Positions 28,087 through 37,120 of a DNA stretch of 64,000 bases are shown in pieces. This DNA comes from JBPESN01 sp051710625 (GTDB lineage Bacteria > Pseudomonadota > Gammaproteobacteria > Enterobacterales > Enterobacteriaceae), in the NCBI RefSeq assembly GCF_051710625.1, contig NZ_JBPESN010000002.1:43137-107136 (forward strand), read 5' to 3'. Position 1 is the stretch's first letter. Every line of letters begins with the position of its first letter. A program made the translations under genes and the position numbers. The notes beneath the pieces were generated by a model that saw only the letters and a program-made list of their open reading frames with translations, was not told the origin of the DNA and did no database searches.

Positions 28087-28167
28087 GTGCGCTTATTGTT
28101 TAGCCTGTGCACAGGCAGTACGCTCCTCATGCTAACCGGCTGCCTTTCCGTTGGCAGCCACCTCTAA
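28087..28167 (+). CDS. Second tiny lipobox ORF (26 residues), tandem with the first
   Basis: GTG 28087 with GAGGAG (28076-28081) five bases upstream, overlapping the previous stop. Product (V/M)RLLFSLCTGSTLLMLTGC, then LSVGSHL and stop. It has an N-terminal arginine, hydrophobic core and canonical LTGC lipobox; the mature lipopeptide would be eight residues. Both ORFs share the order leader-SHL/LTGC-S, so they may be duplicates. Tandem small lipoproteins such as entericidins EcnA/EcnB are longer and show no visible similarity. A GC hairpin without a T-run lies 15-40 bases downstream. Confidence 0.4.
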   Translation: MRLLFSLCTGSTLLMLTGCLSVGSHL

Positions 28168-28318
28168 CAGACGTCCGCCCGCCGTCAGGCGGGCCGTGGC
28201 GCAAAGGGGACTTCTTTGTGATGCGCCCGTTGTTTCCCGCTTTGGGCGAGGGGAATAATCACCGCCGCTGGCCCCTGAATCCTCTGCTTAACACCAAGAG
28301 CAGAACGTTTGCTAACTA

Positions 28319-28335
28319 AACCGTACAGTACGGTT
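28319..28335. promoter_or_regulatory. 17-bp perfect palindrome, TetR-type operator candidate
   Basis: AACCGTACAGTACGGTT is a perfect palindrome about a central A, 35 bases before the DUF3313 start codon. The core CCGTACAG-AC recurs, with one mismatch, at 27968-27978 upstream of the tiny lipobox ORFs. The nearby broken TetR gene is the obvious candidate regulator. Confidence 0.5.
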
Positions 28336-28369
28336 ATTACATGTTTAACACGCATTGGAGAAAAAGGAA

Positions 28370-29038
28370 ATGTATCATTCATGCCGTGCTTTAGGCCGTA
28401 CCTCCCTGTTTATCGCCGTTGTCGCCGCGGCGGGCTGCTCCTCGACCTCGCCGCTGAAATATGCCGGCATTGAATCCTCATCGCGTCTGACGCCTAATAC
28501 CGCCGCGGACAGCGACCGAATTCTCTTCAAACTACGCAGCCCCCGTTAACTGAAGTAAATATCGCAGCATCGAGGTGGAGCCGGTGACGATATACGGCGG
28601 CAGCGACGCGCAATTCAACGATTTGACGCCGGATGAGCGCCGTAAGCTGGCGGACTACATGCAAAAAACATTTAGCGCGACGCTGGCGCAACGTTTTGCT
28701 GTCACCGCCCCTGCCGACGCCACGCCCGCACTCCGGCTGAAACTGACCTTGACCGACGCAGATACCACGCCCCAGGTGATAGGGACCTTTACGAAATTCG
28801 ACCTGGCGGGCGGCCCTTACAATATTGTCCAGTCCCTACGAGGCGGACGCGGCCTGATGAGCGGTCACGTTATATGCCGTGGAGGTGGAGGATGCCGGCA
28901 CCCACGAACTGCTGCTCGCCTACGTCGCTGAACAGTATCCCAACGCCATGAACATCGGCGCCACCTTCGGATCGTTGAGCGCGGTGCAAACCCGGCATCG
29001 ACAAGGGCGCCGAACAGCTTTTGGCGCAACTTCGTTGA
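28370..29038 (+). pseudogene. DUF3313 lipoprotein, frameshifted
   Basis: ATG 28370 (AAAAAGGA upstream) starts a lipoprotein: LGRTSLFIAVVAAAGCSSTS, then LKYAGIESSSRLTPNTAADS. The frame breaks at about 28540, resumes as VEPVTIYGGSDAQFNDLTPD, KLADYMQKTFSATLAQRF and GTFTKFDLAGGPYNIVQSL, breaks again near 28870, and continues YAVEVEDAGTHELLLAYVAE, QYPNAMNIGATFGSL and IDKGAEQLLAQLR to TGA 29038. The order and length (about 220 residues) fit DUF3313 lipoproteins, whose function is unknown. Confidence 0.8.
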
Positions 29039-29242
29039 ACGGGTCACTAGCGCCGCAGCGCTATGCCGGTAAGGCCGCGGCCACGCTTAGCAGTTTTTTC
29101 TCCCGCATGGCTGTCGCATAGGCTGCTCTCCGTCAGACCGGCCCCTAAAGGCCTTAATTCGGATTTTAAGGCCAGCGCCAGACTGCCAGATTCTGCCCCA
29201 GCGCGGAGAAATAAGATGGTAAAGGAAACAACGGGGTTATGC

Positions 29243-29309
29243 GTAACCGCTGCCCTGCTGCTGACCGTGTAGAGCGGGGTAGCATGTGTAACCGCTGCCC
29301 TGCTGCTGA
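29243..29309. repeat. 22-base direct repeat, period 45
   Basis: GTAACCGCTGCCCTGCTGCT plus GA occurs at 29243-29264 and again at 29288-29309, with similar GGGGT-rich sequence before each copy. A small tandem duplication in non-coding DNA. Confidence 0.8.
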
Positions 29310-29499
29310 GCCCTGCACATCTTTCGTCGCCGGAGCGAAATGATGTTTCTCTGTCCGCCCTTTTTCTCGTTTGCTCTGCGGAGTTTCCCTCTTTTGCGCA
29401 CCGTCTTTTGCATTTTGGCACCTGCCTGCCGACGGGCGCCGGCGCTGAGCGCACGCGATTGCGTCAAGTCAATCATCCCTTTCTGATGGCAATATCATA

Positions 29500-29521
29500 T
29501 TTTCACACGCGGATGTGAAAA
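29500..29521. promoter_or_regulatory. Perfect TTTTCACA-N6-TGTGAAAA dyad upstream of otnK
   Basis: Arms 29500-29507 and 29514-29521 are exact complements around CGCGGA, 150 bases before otnK. The half-sites resemble CRP half-sites in the reverse (everted) order. An operator for the nearby DeoR-type repressor is a possible alternative. Confidence 0.4.
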
Positions 29522-29672
29522 TAATCCTTTTTTAAAATCCATCACAATCAATAAGTGGCTAGCAAAAAGGCTGTATAAGGCGAGTGATTTTTCGTGAATA
29601 AGCATCATGGCAATGTGAAAGTACATCTCACATAATTTAACGTATTTTTACATCAGCAAGGAAACAGCAAAC

Positions 29673-30575
29673 ATGCCCATCAGGCTAGGCGTTATCGCCG
29701 ACGATTTTACCGGGGCGACGGATATCGCCAGTTTCATCGCCGCAGCCGGCTGGCGGGTTGTTCAATTGAATGGCATGCCGACGCCGCCGTTGTCGACCTC
29801 GGCCGATGCGGTCGTCATCTCGCTGAAAACCCGCTCTTGTCCGGCGCCGGAGGCGGTTTCACTGTCGCTGCAAAGCGCGCGTTGGCTGCACGAAGAGGGC
29901 TGTGACCAGCTTTATTTTAAATATTGTTCTACCTTTGATTCTACTGCGCACGGCAACATTGCTCCGGTGACGGATGCGCAGTTGGCGGAAACCGGCCAAC
30001 CCTTGGCCGCCCTGTGCCCTGCGCTGCCGGTCAATGGCCGGATGGTAGTGCACGGCTATCTCTTCGTTTTTGACCAGTTGCTGAGTGAATCCAGCCTGCG
30101 CCATCATCGCGTTACGCCGATGACCGACGCCAATTTGCTGCGGCTGATGGATGCCCAATCTGCGGGGCGCCTTGGCCTGTTGCCGCTCGCCTGTATCCGT
30201 CAGGGGCAAGCGGCCATTCGCCAGCATCTGGAAACACTGCAACAGCAAGGGTGCCGCTATGTGCTGGCCGACACGCTCGACTGCCAAGATTTGGCGGCGC
30301 TCGCCGCCGCGCTGCTTGCGTCGGTACTGCTGACCGGCGGCTCAGGGCTGGGAGGCGCCATTGCCGCCCACGCCACCAGCCAGCGCGCCGCGGCGCAAAC
30401 CCGGGAGACACCGCCCCGCGCGGGCCGTGGCGTCGTCCTGTCCGGCAGCTGCTCGCAGATGATCAATCAGCAGGTGGTCCGCTACCGGCGACGGGCCCCG
30501 GCGCAGGCGCTGGATATCGACCGCTGTGGCTGGCGCTGAAATCAGGCAATTTTGGCGATCCCGATTTTTTTCAGT
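29673..30575 (+). pseudogene. otnK-like four-carbon sugar-acid kinase (DUF1537), internal deletion
   Basis: ATG 29673 starts PIRLGVIADDFTGATDIASF, the signature of 3-oxo-tetronate kinases (OtnK/YgbK), followed by KTRSCPAPEAVSLSLQSARW, QLYFKYCSTFDSTAHGNIAP and the middle GRGVVLSGSCSQMINQQV. After ALDIDRCG the frame is lost and the C-terminal motif LWLALKSGNFGDPDFFQ follows at once in another frame, to 30575. About 100 C-terminal-domain residues are missing (family length about 420). The kinase phosphorylates 3-oxo-tetronate before decarboxylation by OtnC, encoded next. Confidence 0.85.
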
Positions 30576-30594
30576 AAAGCACAGGGACTTTATC

Positions 30595-31308
30595 ATGACT
30601 GAAGCCGAATTACGTGAGCAGATGGCCTCCCTGGCCCATTCGCTGTTTATCCGCGGTTATAGCAGCGGTGGCGGCGGAAATATCAGTTGTCATCTGCCCG
30701 ACGGGGGCTTTCTGGTTACACCGACCAACTCCAGTTTCGGCGCGCTCGACGCACAACGCCTGAGTAAATTGGATGAACAGGGAGAGTGGGTCGCGGGCGA
30801 TAAACCGTCCAAGGAAGCAATCATGCCCCGGGCGTTCTACAAACAGCGCCCGCAAACCGGCGGCGTAGTGCATCTGTATTCGCCCTCGGTGACCGCGCTG
30901 TCTTGCTTGCCGGGGCTAGATGCCGCCAATTGTCTGCCGCCGATCACGCCTTACTACGTAAAGCACGTCGGGGCGGTGGCGATGGTGCCCTACTTCCGCC
31001 CGGGAGACCCTGCGCTGACTGAGGGCATCGGCGCGCTGGCGCCCCGCCATAACGCCATGCTGCTGGCCAATCACGGCCCGGTGGTCAGCGGCGGCAGCCT
31101 GCGGGAAGCGGTGTTCAATGCTGAGGAGTTGGAAGATACCGCGCGATTATATTTTACCCTGCTACCCCACGGTATGGTGACGCTGACGCCGGAGCAGATC
31201 CACGAGTTGGCGGTGACGTTTAAACGCCCTGCGCAAGAGAAATCGACATGCTGCCAGAAGAGCGATAGAGTTTTATTTACAGCTATCTTTATCAGCACGT
31301 TTATGTGA
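30595..31308 (+). CDS. otnC-like class II aldolase, open but with altered metal ligands
   Basis: Open frame from ATG 30595 (TEAELREQMASLAHSLFIRG). Class II aldolase/adducin fold motifs: GGGGNISCHLPDG, KLDEQGEWVAGDKPSKEAI, TPYYVKHVGAVAMVPYFRPG and LLANHGPVV. In active OtnC/YgbL relatives the zinc site is HLHS; here it is HLYS, and the conserved histidine after the PSKE catalytic segment is replaced (IMPRAF). The frame also runs about 25 codons past the usual length of 212, overlapping the start of the deoR pseudogene at 31248. So it is open but probably inactive. OtnC decarboxylates 3-oxo-tetronate 4-phosphate to dihydroxyacetone phosphate. Confidence 0.6.
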   Translation: MTEAELREQMASLAHSLFIRGYSSGGGGNISCHLPDGGFLVTPTNSSFGALDAQRLSKLDEQGEWVAGDKPSKEAIMPRAFYKQRPQTGGVVHLYSPSVTALSCLPGLDAANCLPPITPYYVKHVGAVAMVPYFRPGDPALTEGIGALAPRHNAMLLANHGPVVSGGSLREAVFNAEELEDTARLYFTLLPHGMVTLTPEQIHELAVTFKRPAQEKSTCCQKSDRVLFTAIFISTFM

Positions 31309-32010
31309 CCTTTTCAGCGCTGGCACAATTATTGAATGTCTCGCATATGGCCATTCGTCGCAATATTCAAATGCTGGAAAAAGACGGCAAAGCCACCATT
31401 ATTAGCAGTGGCGCAAAATTAAACGAGGTGCTCAAGCAAGAATTACCTTGGCAAGAAAAAGCGCAATTACATCATCAGAACAAGCGTAATATCGCGCGAG
31501 TGGCGGAAAAACTGGTGGAATCCGGTCATGTTATTTATTTGGATGCCGGCACCATTACCTATGAAATCACACGCAGTATCGCAGATCAATTAAAAAAAGT
31601 GACGACAGTGACCAACGATTTCACGATTGGCGACTATCTGATGGAGCGTCAGCATATCACGTTCTTTCATACCGGTGGACAGGTGGATCGCCGCAACCAA
31701 TCGTGTATCGGTAACAGCGCGGCAGACTTTATCCGCGGGCTAAATCTGGATATTGCGTTTATCAGCAGCAGTTCATGGGATATCGAACACAGTTTGTCTA
31801 CCCCCGATGAGGGGAAATCGCTGGTGAAACAGGCGGCGTTGGCCAATTCATGCCGTAGCGTGCTGGTGTCCGACAGCAGCAAATACGGCATGTTTCATAC
31901 TTTGTCCGATGCAGGTGTTTGACGACATTATTCACGATAATTTATTGTCAGAGGATATACAGGAAAAAATCAAACAACTTGCTATTAACCTGCATGTGGT
32001 AAAGAGCTGA
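31248..32010 (+). pseudogene. DeoR-family regulator (YgbI-like), nonsense codon and frameshift
   Basis: ATG 31248 gives LPEER, then TAG at 31266-31268 (codon 7). The frame continues SFIYSYLYQHVYVTFSALAQ, LLNVSHMAIRRNIQMLEKDG (DeoR helix-turn-helix) and the sugar-phosphate-binding domain (ARVAEKLVESGHVIYLDAGT, TTVTNDFTIGDYLMERQHIT, LVSDSSKYGMF). A frameshift at about 31915 precedes VFDDIIHDNLLSEDIQEKIK and the end HVVKS. It overlaps the open otnC frame. Expected to have repressed the sugar-acid genes around it. Confidence 0.85.
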
Positions 32011-32107
32011 ACCACAACACAGTGGAATCCTAATAACAAGCGCACGCGACGGCGCCGAATAAATTCATTCATTATCATGGCCTGTACCCTGCGGGTCAGG
32101 AGGACAT

Positions 32108-33367
32108 ATGCATTTTGCTTATACACAATTTCTGTGGTTAATATGCTCTATAGCGGTATTAATCATCCTGATAACCCGCTTTAAGTTTCATCCGTTTCTG
32201 GCGTTAATTATCGCGGCGGGATTTCTGTGCATCGCTGCCGGTCTGTCCCCGGTTACCACGATTAAAAGCTTTGAAAAAGGGTTTGGCGGCGTGTTGGCCT
32301 CGACGGGTCTGGTAATCGACCTAGGCAGCATGCTCGGCGACGTGCTGCTGGAAACCGGCGACGCTGATAAAATAGCCAATACGTTCATCCGTCTGGGGCC
32401 GACCCGGACGATCCCTGCCACCATTTGCGTGGCGGCGCTGATAATCGGCCTGCTCACATCTGTTCGATGTGAGTTTCGTGATGTTGGTTCCGCTGGTATA
32501 TGCCATCGCCCGGTGCACTAAAACCCCGCTGATGCGCGTCGGTATCCCGATGGCGGCCGGGCTGTATGTCGCCCACGGTCTGCTGCTGCCGCACCCGGCA
32601 CCGACGCTGGCGATGACCACTTATCATGCCGACGTGGGCATGGCGATGTTTTACGGCCTGATTGTCGCGATATCGATGGCCATTCTGTCCGGGCCGGTCT
32701 TTACCCATCTGGCGATGAAATATTTCCCTGAGCTCAGCCATACAGGCACCGACGAACAGCCTATCGCGCCGCCGACCGCCCACACCGAAGGCAAACGCGA
32801 GCCGTCGTTCGCCCTGTCGATGTTTACCATCCTGCTGCCGCCGCTGTTGATGATGACCCGTACGCTGCTGGGCCACGCTATCGCGCCGGAAAATCCGTTG
32901 GCACAGCTGATTAATGCCGTTGGCGATCGGATTGTCTCTTTGCTGGTGGCGGTGCTGTTCTCCCTGTACGCCCTCGGCGTACGCTCCGGCTACAGGTATG
33001 CAGTAGTTGCAGAAAATTCTCGGTAAAAGCCTGGGGGCAGGCAGCGGCGGTGATCCTGCTTCTGGCCTGGTTGGTCGCGGCCCTTATCCGTATCGCCATC
33101 GGCGCAGCCACGGTTGCGGTCGTCACCACCGCCGGTATCGTCGCGCCGCTGGCTGCGAATAGCGGCGTGAATCTGGAATTATTGGTGTTAGTCACCAGCA
33201 CCGGCGGCTTGATGCTGTCGCACGTTAACGATTTCGGCTTCTGCCTGTTCAAAAAATATTTCCGCCTTACCGTAAGCCAGACGCTAAAAAGCTGTACGCT
33301 GCTGGTGTTCTTCCAGTCGCTGCTGGGTCTGCTGCTGGTGTTGCTACTGAATTTACTGATTGCCTAA
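32108..33367 (+). pseudogene. GntP-family sugar-acid permease (YgbN-like), frameshift and deletion
   Basis: Begins HFAYTQFLWLICSIAVLIIL and contains KFHPFLALIIAAGFLCIAAG, SFEKGFGGVLASTGLVIDLG and RLGPTRTIPATICVAALIIG, then shifts frame at about 32455. It resumes SFVMLVPLVYAIARCTKTPL, AGLYVAHGLLLPHPAPT and MFTILLPPLLMMTRTLLG, breaks again near 33000 with loss of about 35 residues, and ends LLAWLVAALIRIAIGAATVA, VTSTGGLMLSHVNDFGFC and LLVLLLNLLIA. The second junction lies at a CTGCTTCTGG-like word, consistent with deletion between short repeats. The family imports gluconate-type acids with protons. Confidence 0.88.
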
Positions 33368-33382
33368 TAACGAGGTATTACC

Positions 33383-34755
33383 ATGAATTACCATTTATTG
33401 TTTGAGGCGCTGCGTACCCGCCGGATCCGCATCGCCGTGACCGGCGCCAGCGGCGGATTCGCCCGCTCACTGCTGGCGCAATGTCGCGCTATCCCGGCGA
33501 TAGATATTGTCGCGCTGTGCGACCTGAATACCGACGGTGCCCGTGCGTTATTAAGCGCCCTGCGCTACCGCGACCAGGATAACTGCGTCTGCGCCGCGGA
33601 GCAGGACGTGCGCCGCTGCCAGCAGGACGGTGAGCTGGCCATCATCAGCGACTATCGCCTGTTGTTGGCGCTGGAATTCGATATGGTGGTGAGGCCACCG
33701 GCAAGCCCGAGGTAAGCATCGACATCGCCGTGACGGCGCTTAAGGGCGGTATCCATGTCGGCATGGTCAGCAAAGAAACCGACTCGGTGGCCGGCCCTTG
33801 GCTGAATCGTCTTGCGGCACAGCATAATGCCATTTACACCACGGTAGACGGCGATCAGCCCAGCAATTTGATTGGCCTGTACACCTGGGCGAAAGTGTTG
33901 GGCCTGGAGGTCATCGCCGCCGGTAAATCCAGCTAATATGACTATATCTACCATCATCAGGACAACGGCCGGCTGGACTATACCGATAAAATCGTCGAGG
34001 TGCCGCAACTGTCCGCGTTGTGGTCCCTGCCGGCGCAGGATGTGGCGTATTCGCTCCGTCTGCGCAGCGAAGCGCTGGCGATGCTACCGCAAAGCGCCAC
34101 GCCCGATTATTGTGAAATGAATGTGGTGGCCAACTCTCTCGGCTTTGTTTTGGCCACCCCGATGCTGAATTACCCGCTTTGCCATATCCATGAGCTGGCA
34201 AACGTCTTTATCCCGCGCGAGGACGGCGGCATTCTGACCCAAACCGGCGTAGTGGATGTGTTTAACTGTCTGCTTCGCCACGACGAAGCCAGCTTCGGCG
34301 GCGACGTATTTATCGTGGTGCACTGCGACGACGAAGAAACCTGGAAGATGCTGGCGGAAAAAGGCCACGTGGTCAGCTGCAACCGGCGCTATGCCGCGCT
34401 GTATCTGCCTTACCACATCATGGGGCTGGAATCGCCCATCAGTCTTTTCTCCGCCGTGCTGCACCATCATCCCTCCGGCGCCCACGATCAGCAGGTGCAT
34501 GCGGTTATGGTTGGCTTCGCGGAGCGCCCGCTGCCCAAAGGGGAAACGCTGGCGATGGGAGGTCACCACCATATTATCGACCACGTAAGCGCACGGCTGC
34601 TGGCGAAAGCCGACGCCCAGGGCATTGCGCCCTTTTACCTGCTGGCCAACAAAACCCTGACACAGGATCTCCCGGCGGGAGAACTCATTCTGCTATCGGC
34701 CCTGGCGCTTGAAGATTCCCTACTGTATACCGCCTGGCGCGAAACGGCGCTGTAA
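33383..34755 (+). pseudogene. NAD(P)-binding homoserine-dehydrogenase-like protein with C-terminal SAF domain
   Basis: ATG 33383. The N-terminus holds a Rossmann-type segment (RIRIAVTGASGGFARSLLAQ). A one-base deletion near 33691 breaks the frame (restored: ATGKPEVSIDIAVTALKGGI), and TAA at 33934-33936 replaces a residue in AAGKSS-stop-YDYIYHHQ. Beyond it a 250-codon frame is clean (HELANVFIPREDGGILTQTG, RYAALYLPYHIMGLESPISL, ANKTLTQDLPAGELILLSAL), the last part being an SAF-like domain. Relatives occur beside sugar-acid kinases and GntP permeases. It overlaps the yghX remnant on the other strand by 36 bases. Exact reaction unknown. Confidence 0.75.
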
Positions 34756-35362
34756 CCAATCCAGCGTCCGCTGCCAGGCGAGCTCCGCCGCCGCGCCATA
34801 GCAAAACCCGGTAATACCCACCTTGCCGCTGCCGGCCGGATGCGCCTTTAAAAAGTCTATCGCGGCGAAAAAATCATTCATCAGCTTCACCAGATCCACC
34901 TGGGCCTGCAATTCCCGTCCTTTCTCATCGTTGCCTGGATAGCCGCTCACAGAACTTAGACCGTCTGGGGGGTCAGCGCGATAAACCCCGCTTTGGCCAG
35001 ACGTCGCGCGACGTCCTCGATATAAGGGTTTAGTCCGCGGTTCTCGTGAACTACGACCACCGCGCCGGTCGGACCGGCTGCCTTTGCCGGGCGGACATAA
35101 TAGCCGCGTACCTGCCCATGGCCTTGCGGCGAAGGATAGGTGTGATAATCCGCGCCACAATTGCCGGGTCGGTAAATTCCACCTGCTCGGCGAGGGCGTA
35201 ATTCGGACTCATCAGCGACAGAATAGACGCCGCCGTCAGGCCACCCACGGCGTATTTTGCCGCCTTGGACAGAAATTCGCGTTTGGTTATCTTATCGTAG
35301 GCGTAATAGCCATACAGCTCAAGCAGGTTGGGATGAAGATCTTTCGCCGTCAAATAAGCCAT
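34720..35362 (-). pseudogene. yghX-like dienelactone hydrolase, large deletion and frameshifts
   Basis: ATG 35360-35362 starts AYLTAKDLHPNLLELYGYYA, then YDKITKREFLSKAAKYAVGG and PNYALAEQVEFTDPAIV, matching the YghX-type N-terminus. Shifted frames give VVVVHENRGLNPYIEDVARR, SSVSGYPGNDEKGRELQAQV, LMNDFFAAIDFLKAHPAG and KVGITGFCYG, the nucleophile cysteine region. The next residues are AAAELAWQRTLDWLQRRF, which is the extreme C-terminus, so about 80 residues including the catalytic histidine are deleted. E. coli yghX is itself a pseudogene in K-12. Confidence 0.85.
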
Positions 35363-35723
35363 GATTACTCTCCTCTACGCGGTGGGGGTCAGCTGTAATG
35401 TTAGCGAATTTTTGCCGCCGGCGCAGCAGATGCCTCCCGGGGCGCTGTCGGTCGCGTTATGTAGGTCGCCGTCCGCCTTGCTGCGCGCGTTTGAGGGCGC
35501 AGGCGTATCATGCCCCACGGCGGCGCACGCCAAAGCGGCCCCTTCCCGATGCCACATTCGCTATCTATTGACATTGACCCTCTTGGGAGAGGGGGGCATC
35601 TTTTGCGGCGTCAAGCACTAAATTGGCCGTACCCCGGCAATGATATTACCGGCAGCGGCAGCGCGCCAACCACCTTGTTTTACCTGCGACGGTTACGGCG
35701 AGGCGAAAGCGCGCATGAGGGTG
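35363..35723. other. Intergenic stretch with MerR-type promoter-like dyad
   Basis: No gene supported. At 35568-35573 TTGACA and at 35574-35579 TTGACC precede a perfect CCCTCT-TGGG-AGAGGG dyad (35578-35593), the layout seen in CueR/MerR-controlled promoters. No -10 or downstream metal-resistance gene is visible. Confidence 0.35.
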
Positions 35724-36303
35724 TCATGACCGCGGCGAGGCGCACATATGGCGGATGCTCCAAACTCTGTCGCCCGACAAACTCCCCCAGGTCGCCCACG
35801 TCAAGGACAGCATAACGACCCGAGACACATCGCCATGCCTGGGGGCAACTACACCGGCATTGTGCTGCCTGCAATCCGCTTTAATCAGGGCGGCCGGTGC
35901 CAAGACGCCTTTCGAGTTCATTGGCGTGGCGGTGGGCGACTATCAAGTCACAGTCGACCAGTAACAGCGCGTGGTGGGACAGCACGACATGGCGCCGCCC
36001 TTCCCGGGCATCGGGACCCGGCACAGTACGCCAATACTGTGGGCGGTACCGGCAATTTTGCGCGCCAGCGCCCTGTCGCCGCAGGCAAGGTTAAACCGCC
36101 CGTCTCAGAAAGAGCCTTCCACCGCCTGCTAATGGGTAGCAATTCCCCATTGCGTCAACGCGTCGCGCAAGATACCGCACAAATGGCGATACACGTCCTC
36201 CCTGGCGTCGCCAAACGCGCGCGCGTTTGGGTATGCCAGACTGAGATTGACGATGCCCGACCCTTGCGGCACCAGCACGGCGCCTGGATACGCCAACTGG
36301 CCC
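35724..36303 (-). pseudogene. Lipoate-protein ligase family gene, 5'-truncated remnant
   Basis: The minus strand reads GQLAYPGAVLVPQGSGIVNL, SLAYPNARAFGDAREDVYRH and CGILRDALTQWGIATHRR, then shifts to DGRFNLAVGGRKIAGTAQYW and RHVVLSHHALLVDCDLIVAH, with further degraded sequence to about 35724. This is the central part of lipoate/octanoate ligase-type proteins (LplA/LipB fold). The first 80 or so residues are absent: the remnant joins directly to the alkB stop codon, implying a deletion. Members transfer lipoate or octanoate to enzymes; the role of this copy is unknown. Confidence 0.65.
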
Positions 36304-36954
36304 TTACAGCGCTTTACGTAGCGTGATATTAATACGATGCGGCCCGACGAGGTAATGGTAGTTTTTTTAATCGGCAAAATACCGTGGAAACGAAGCCGCG
36401 CAAAACCGCCTTATACCACCACGTCGCCATAAGCCAGCGGTATCCGTTGCGCGGGATCGCCTCGCTGCAGACCGCCAAACTGAAACACCGCAGGCAGACC
36501 CAGAGATACCGATACGATCGGCGCGCCAAAGTCATGCTCGTCTTTATCCTGGTGCAAAGAGAGTTTACCGCCGACATCGTAACGGCTCATCAAGCAGGCA
36601 TCGGGTACAAAGCGGGCAAAACCCACCTGCAGAGCAGCCTCCTCCGCCAGCGCCATCAGAATGGCCGGGATCGGCGGCCATGCCTGGCCGTTGCGCGGAT
36701 TACGCTCCGTATAGCGATAACCATGATTGTCGCTGTTCCAGCCGTGGCCGCACCAGCTCATCGCCAGCGACATGGTGTAGCCCCCGGCGTGCTCATATGT
36801 CGCTATGGCACCTCGGCCACGACAGACTGCACAGCCGCCAGCAGAGCGGCGCCGTGTTCGCGCACGAAACCGTGCAGCACAACCGCCCCCCCGGCGCGAC
36901 CGTTTCCCGCCAGGGCGGTGGCGGTAGCGCGTCTTCAAAAAGATCTAATGTCAT
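36304..36954 (-). pseudogene. alkB: alkB, alkylated-DNA repair dioxygenase, broken
   Basis: ATG 36952-36954 begins TLDLFEDALPPPPWRETVAP. Nonsense and frameshift lesions follow near 36860-36810. The core is readable: GGYTMSLAMSWCGHGWNSDN, WPPIPAILMALAEEAALQVG, CLMSRYDVGGKLSLHQDKDE (the HxD iron ligands) and GAPIVSVSLGLPAVFQFGG. A shift at about 36420 gives RLRFHGILPIK, and the last piece restores NYHYLVGPHRINITLRKAL to TAA 36304. AlkB uses Fe(II) and 2-oxoglutarate to demethylate 1-methyladenine and 3-methylcytosine. Confidence 0.9.
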
Positions 36955-37120
36955 GGCCAAACCCTGTACAAATACCCAGTACTCAGTTTAGCCTTTTGCG
37001 CGCCATTGTCCAATCTGCGTTGCCGACCACCTCAGCCGGCAGGGCCGCCGCTTGCGTGCGCAATTCGTCTGGCATGCCACGGTGCTAAAAGTCGGCGCGC
37101 ACAGCGGTCCGCCTGACGCT

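Larger units (their letters stand above)
29039..29672. other. Non-coding stretch before otnK with direct repeats and palindromes
   Basis: 634 bases, no gene supported. It contains an 8-bp hairpin (29150-29157 GGCCTTAA with 29166-29173), a 22-base direct repeat (29243-29264 and 29288-29309), a perfect TTTTCACA/TGTGAAAA dyad (29500-29521) and an ATGTGA/TCACAT dyad (29613-29633). The AT-rich 29480-29660 part is the likely otnK promoter. Confidence 0.5.

Noticed and set aside
35748..36326. 192-codon plus-strand frame
   Set aside because: It is opposite the lipoate-ligase remnant, which has clear family motifs on the minus strand; the plus-strand product is arginine/alanine-rich without motif.
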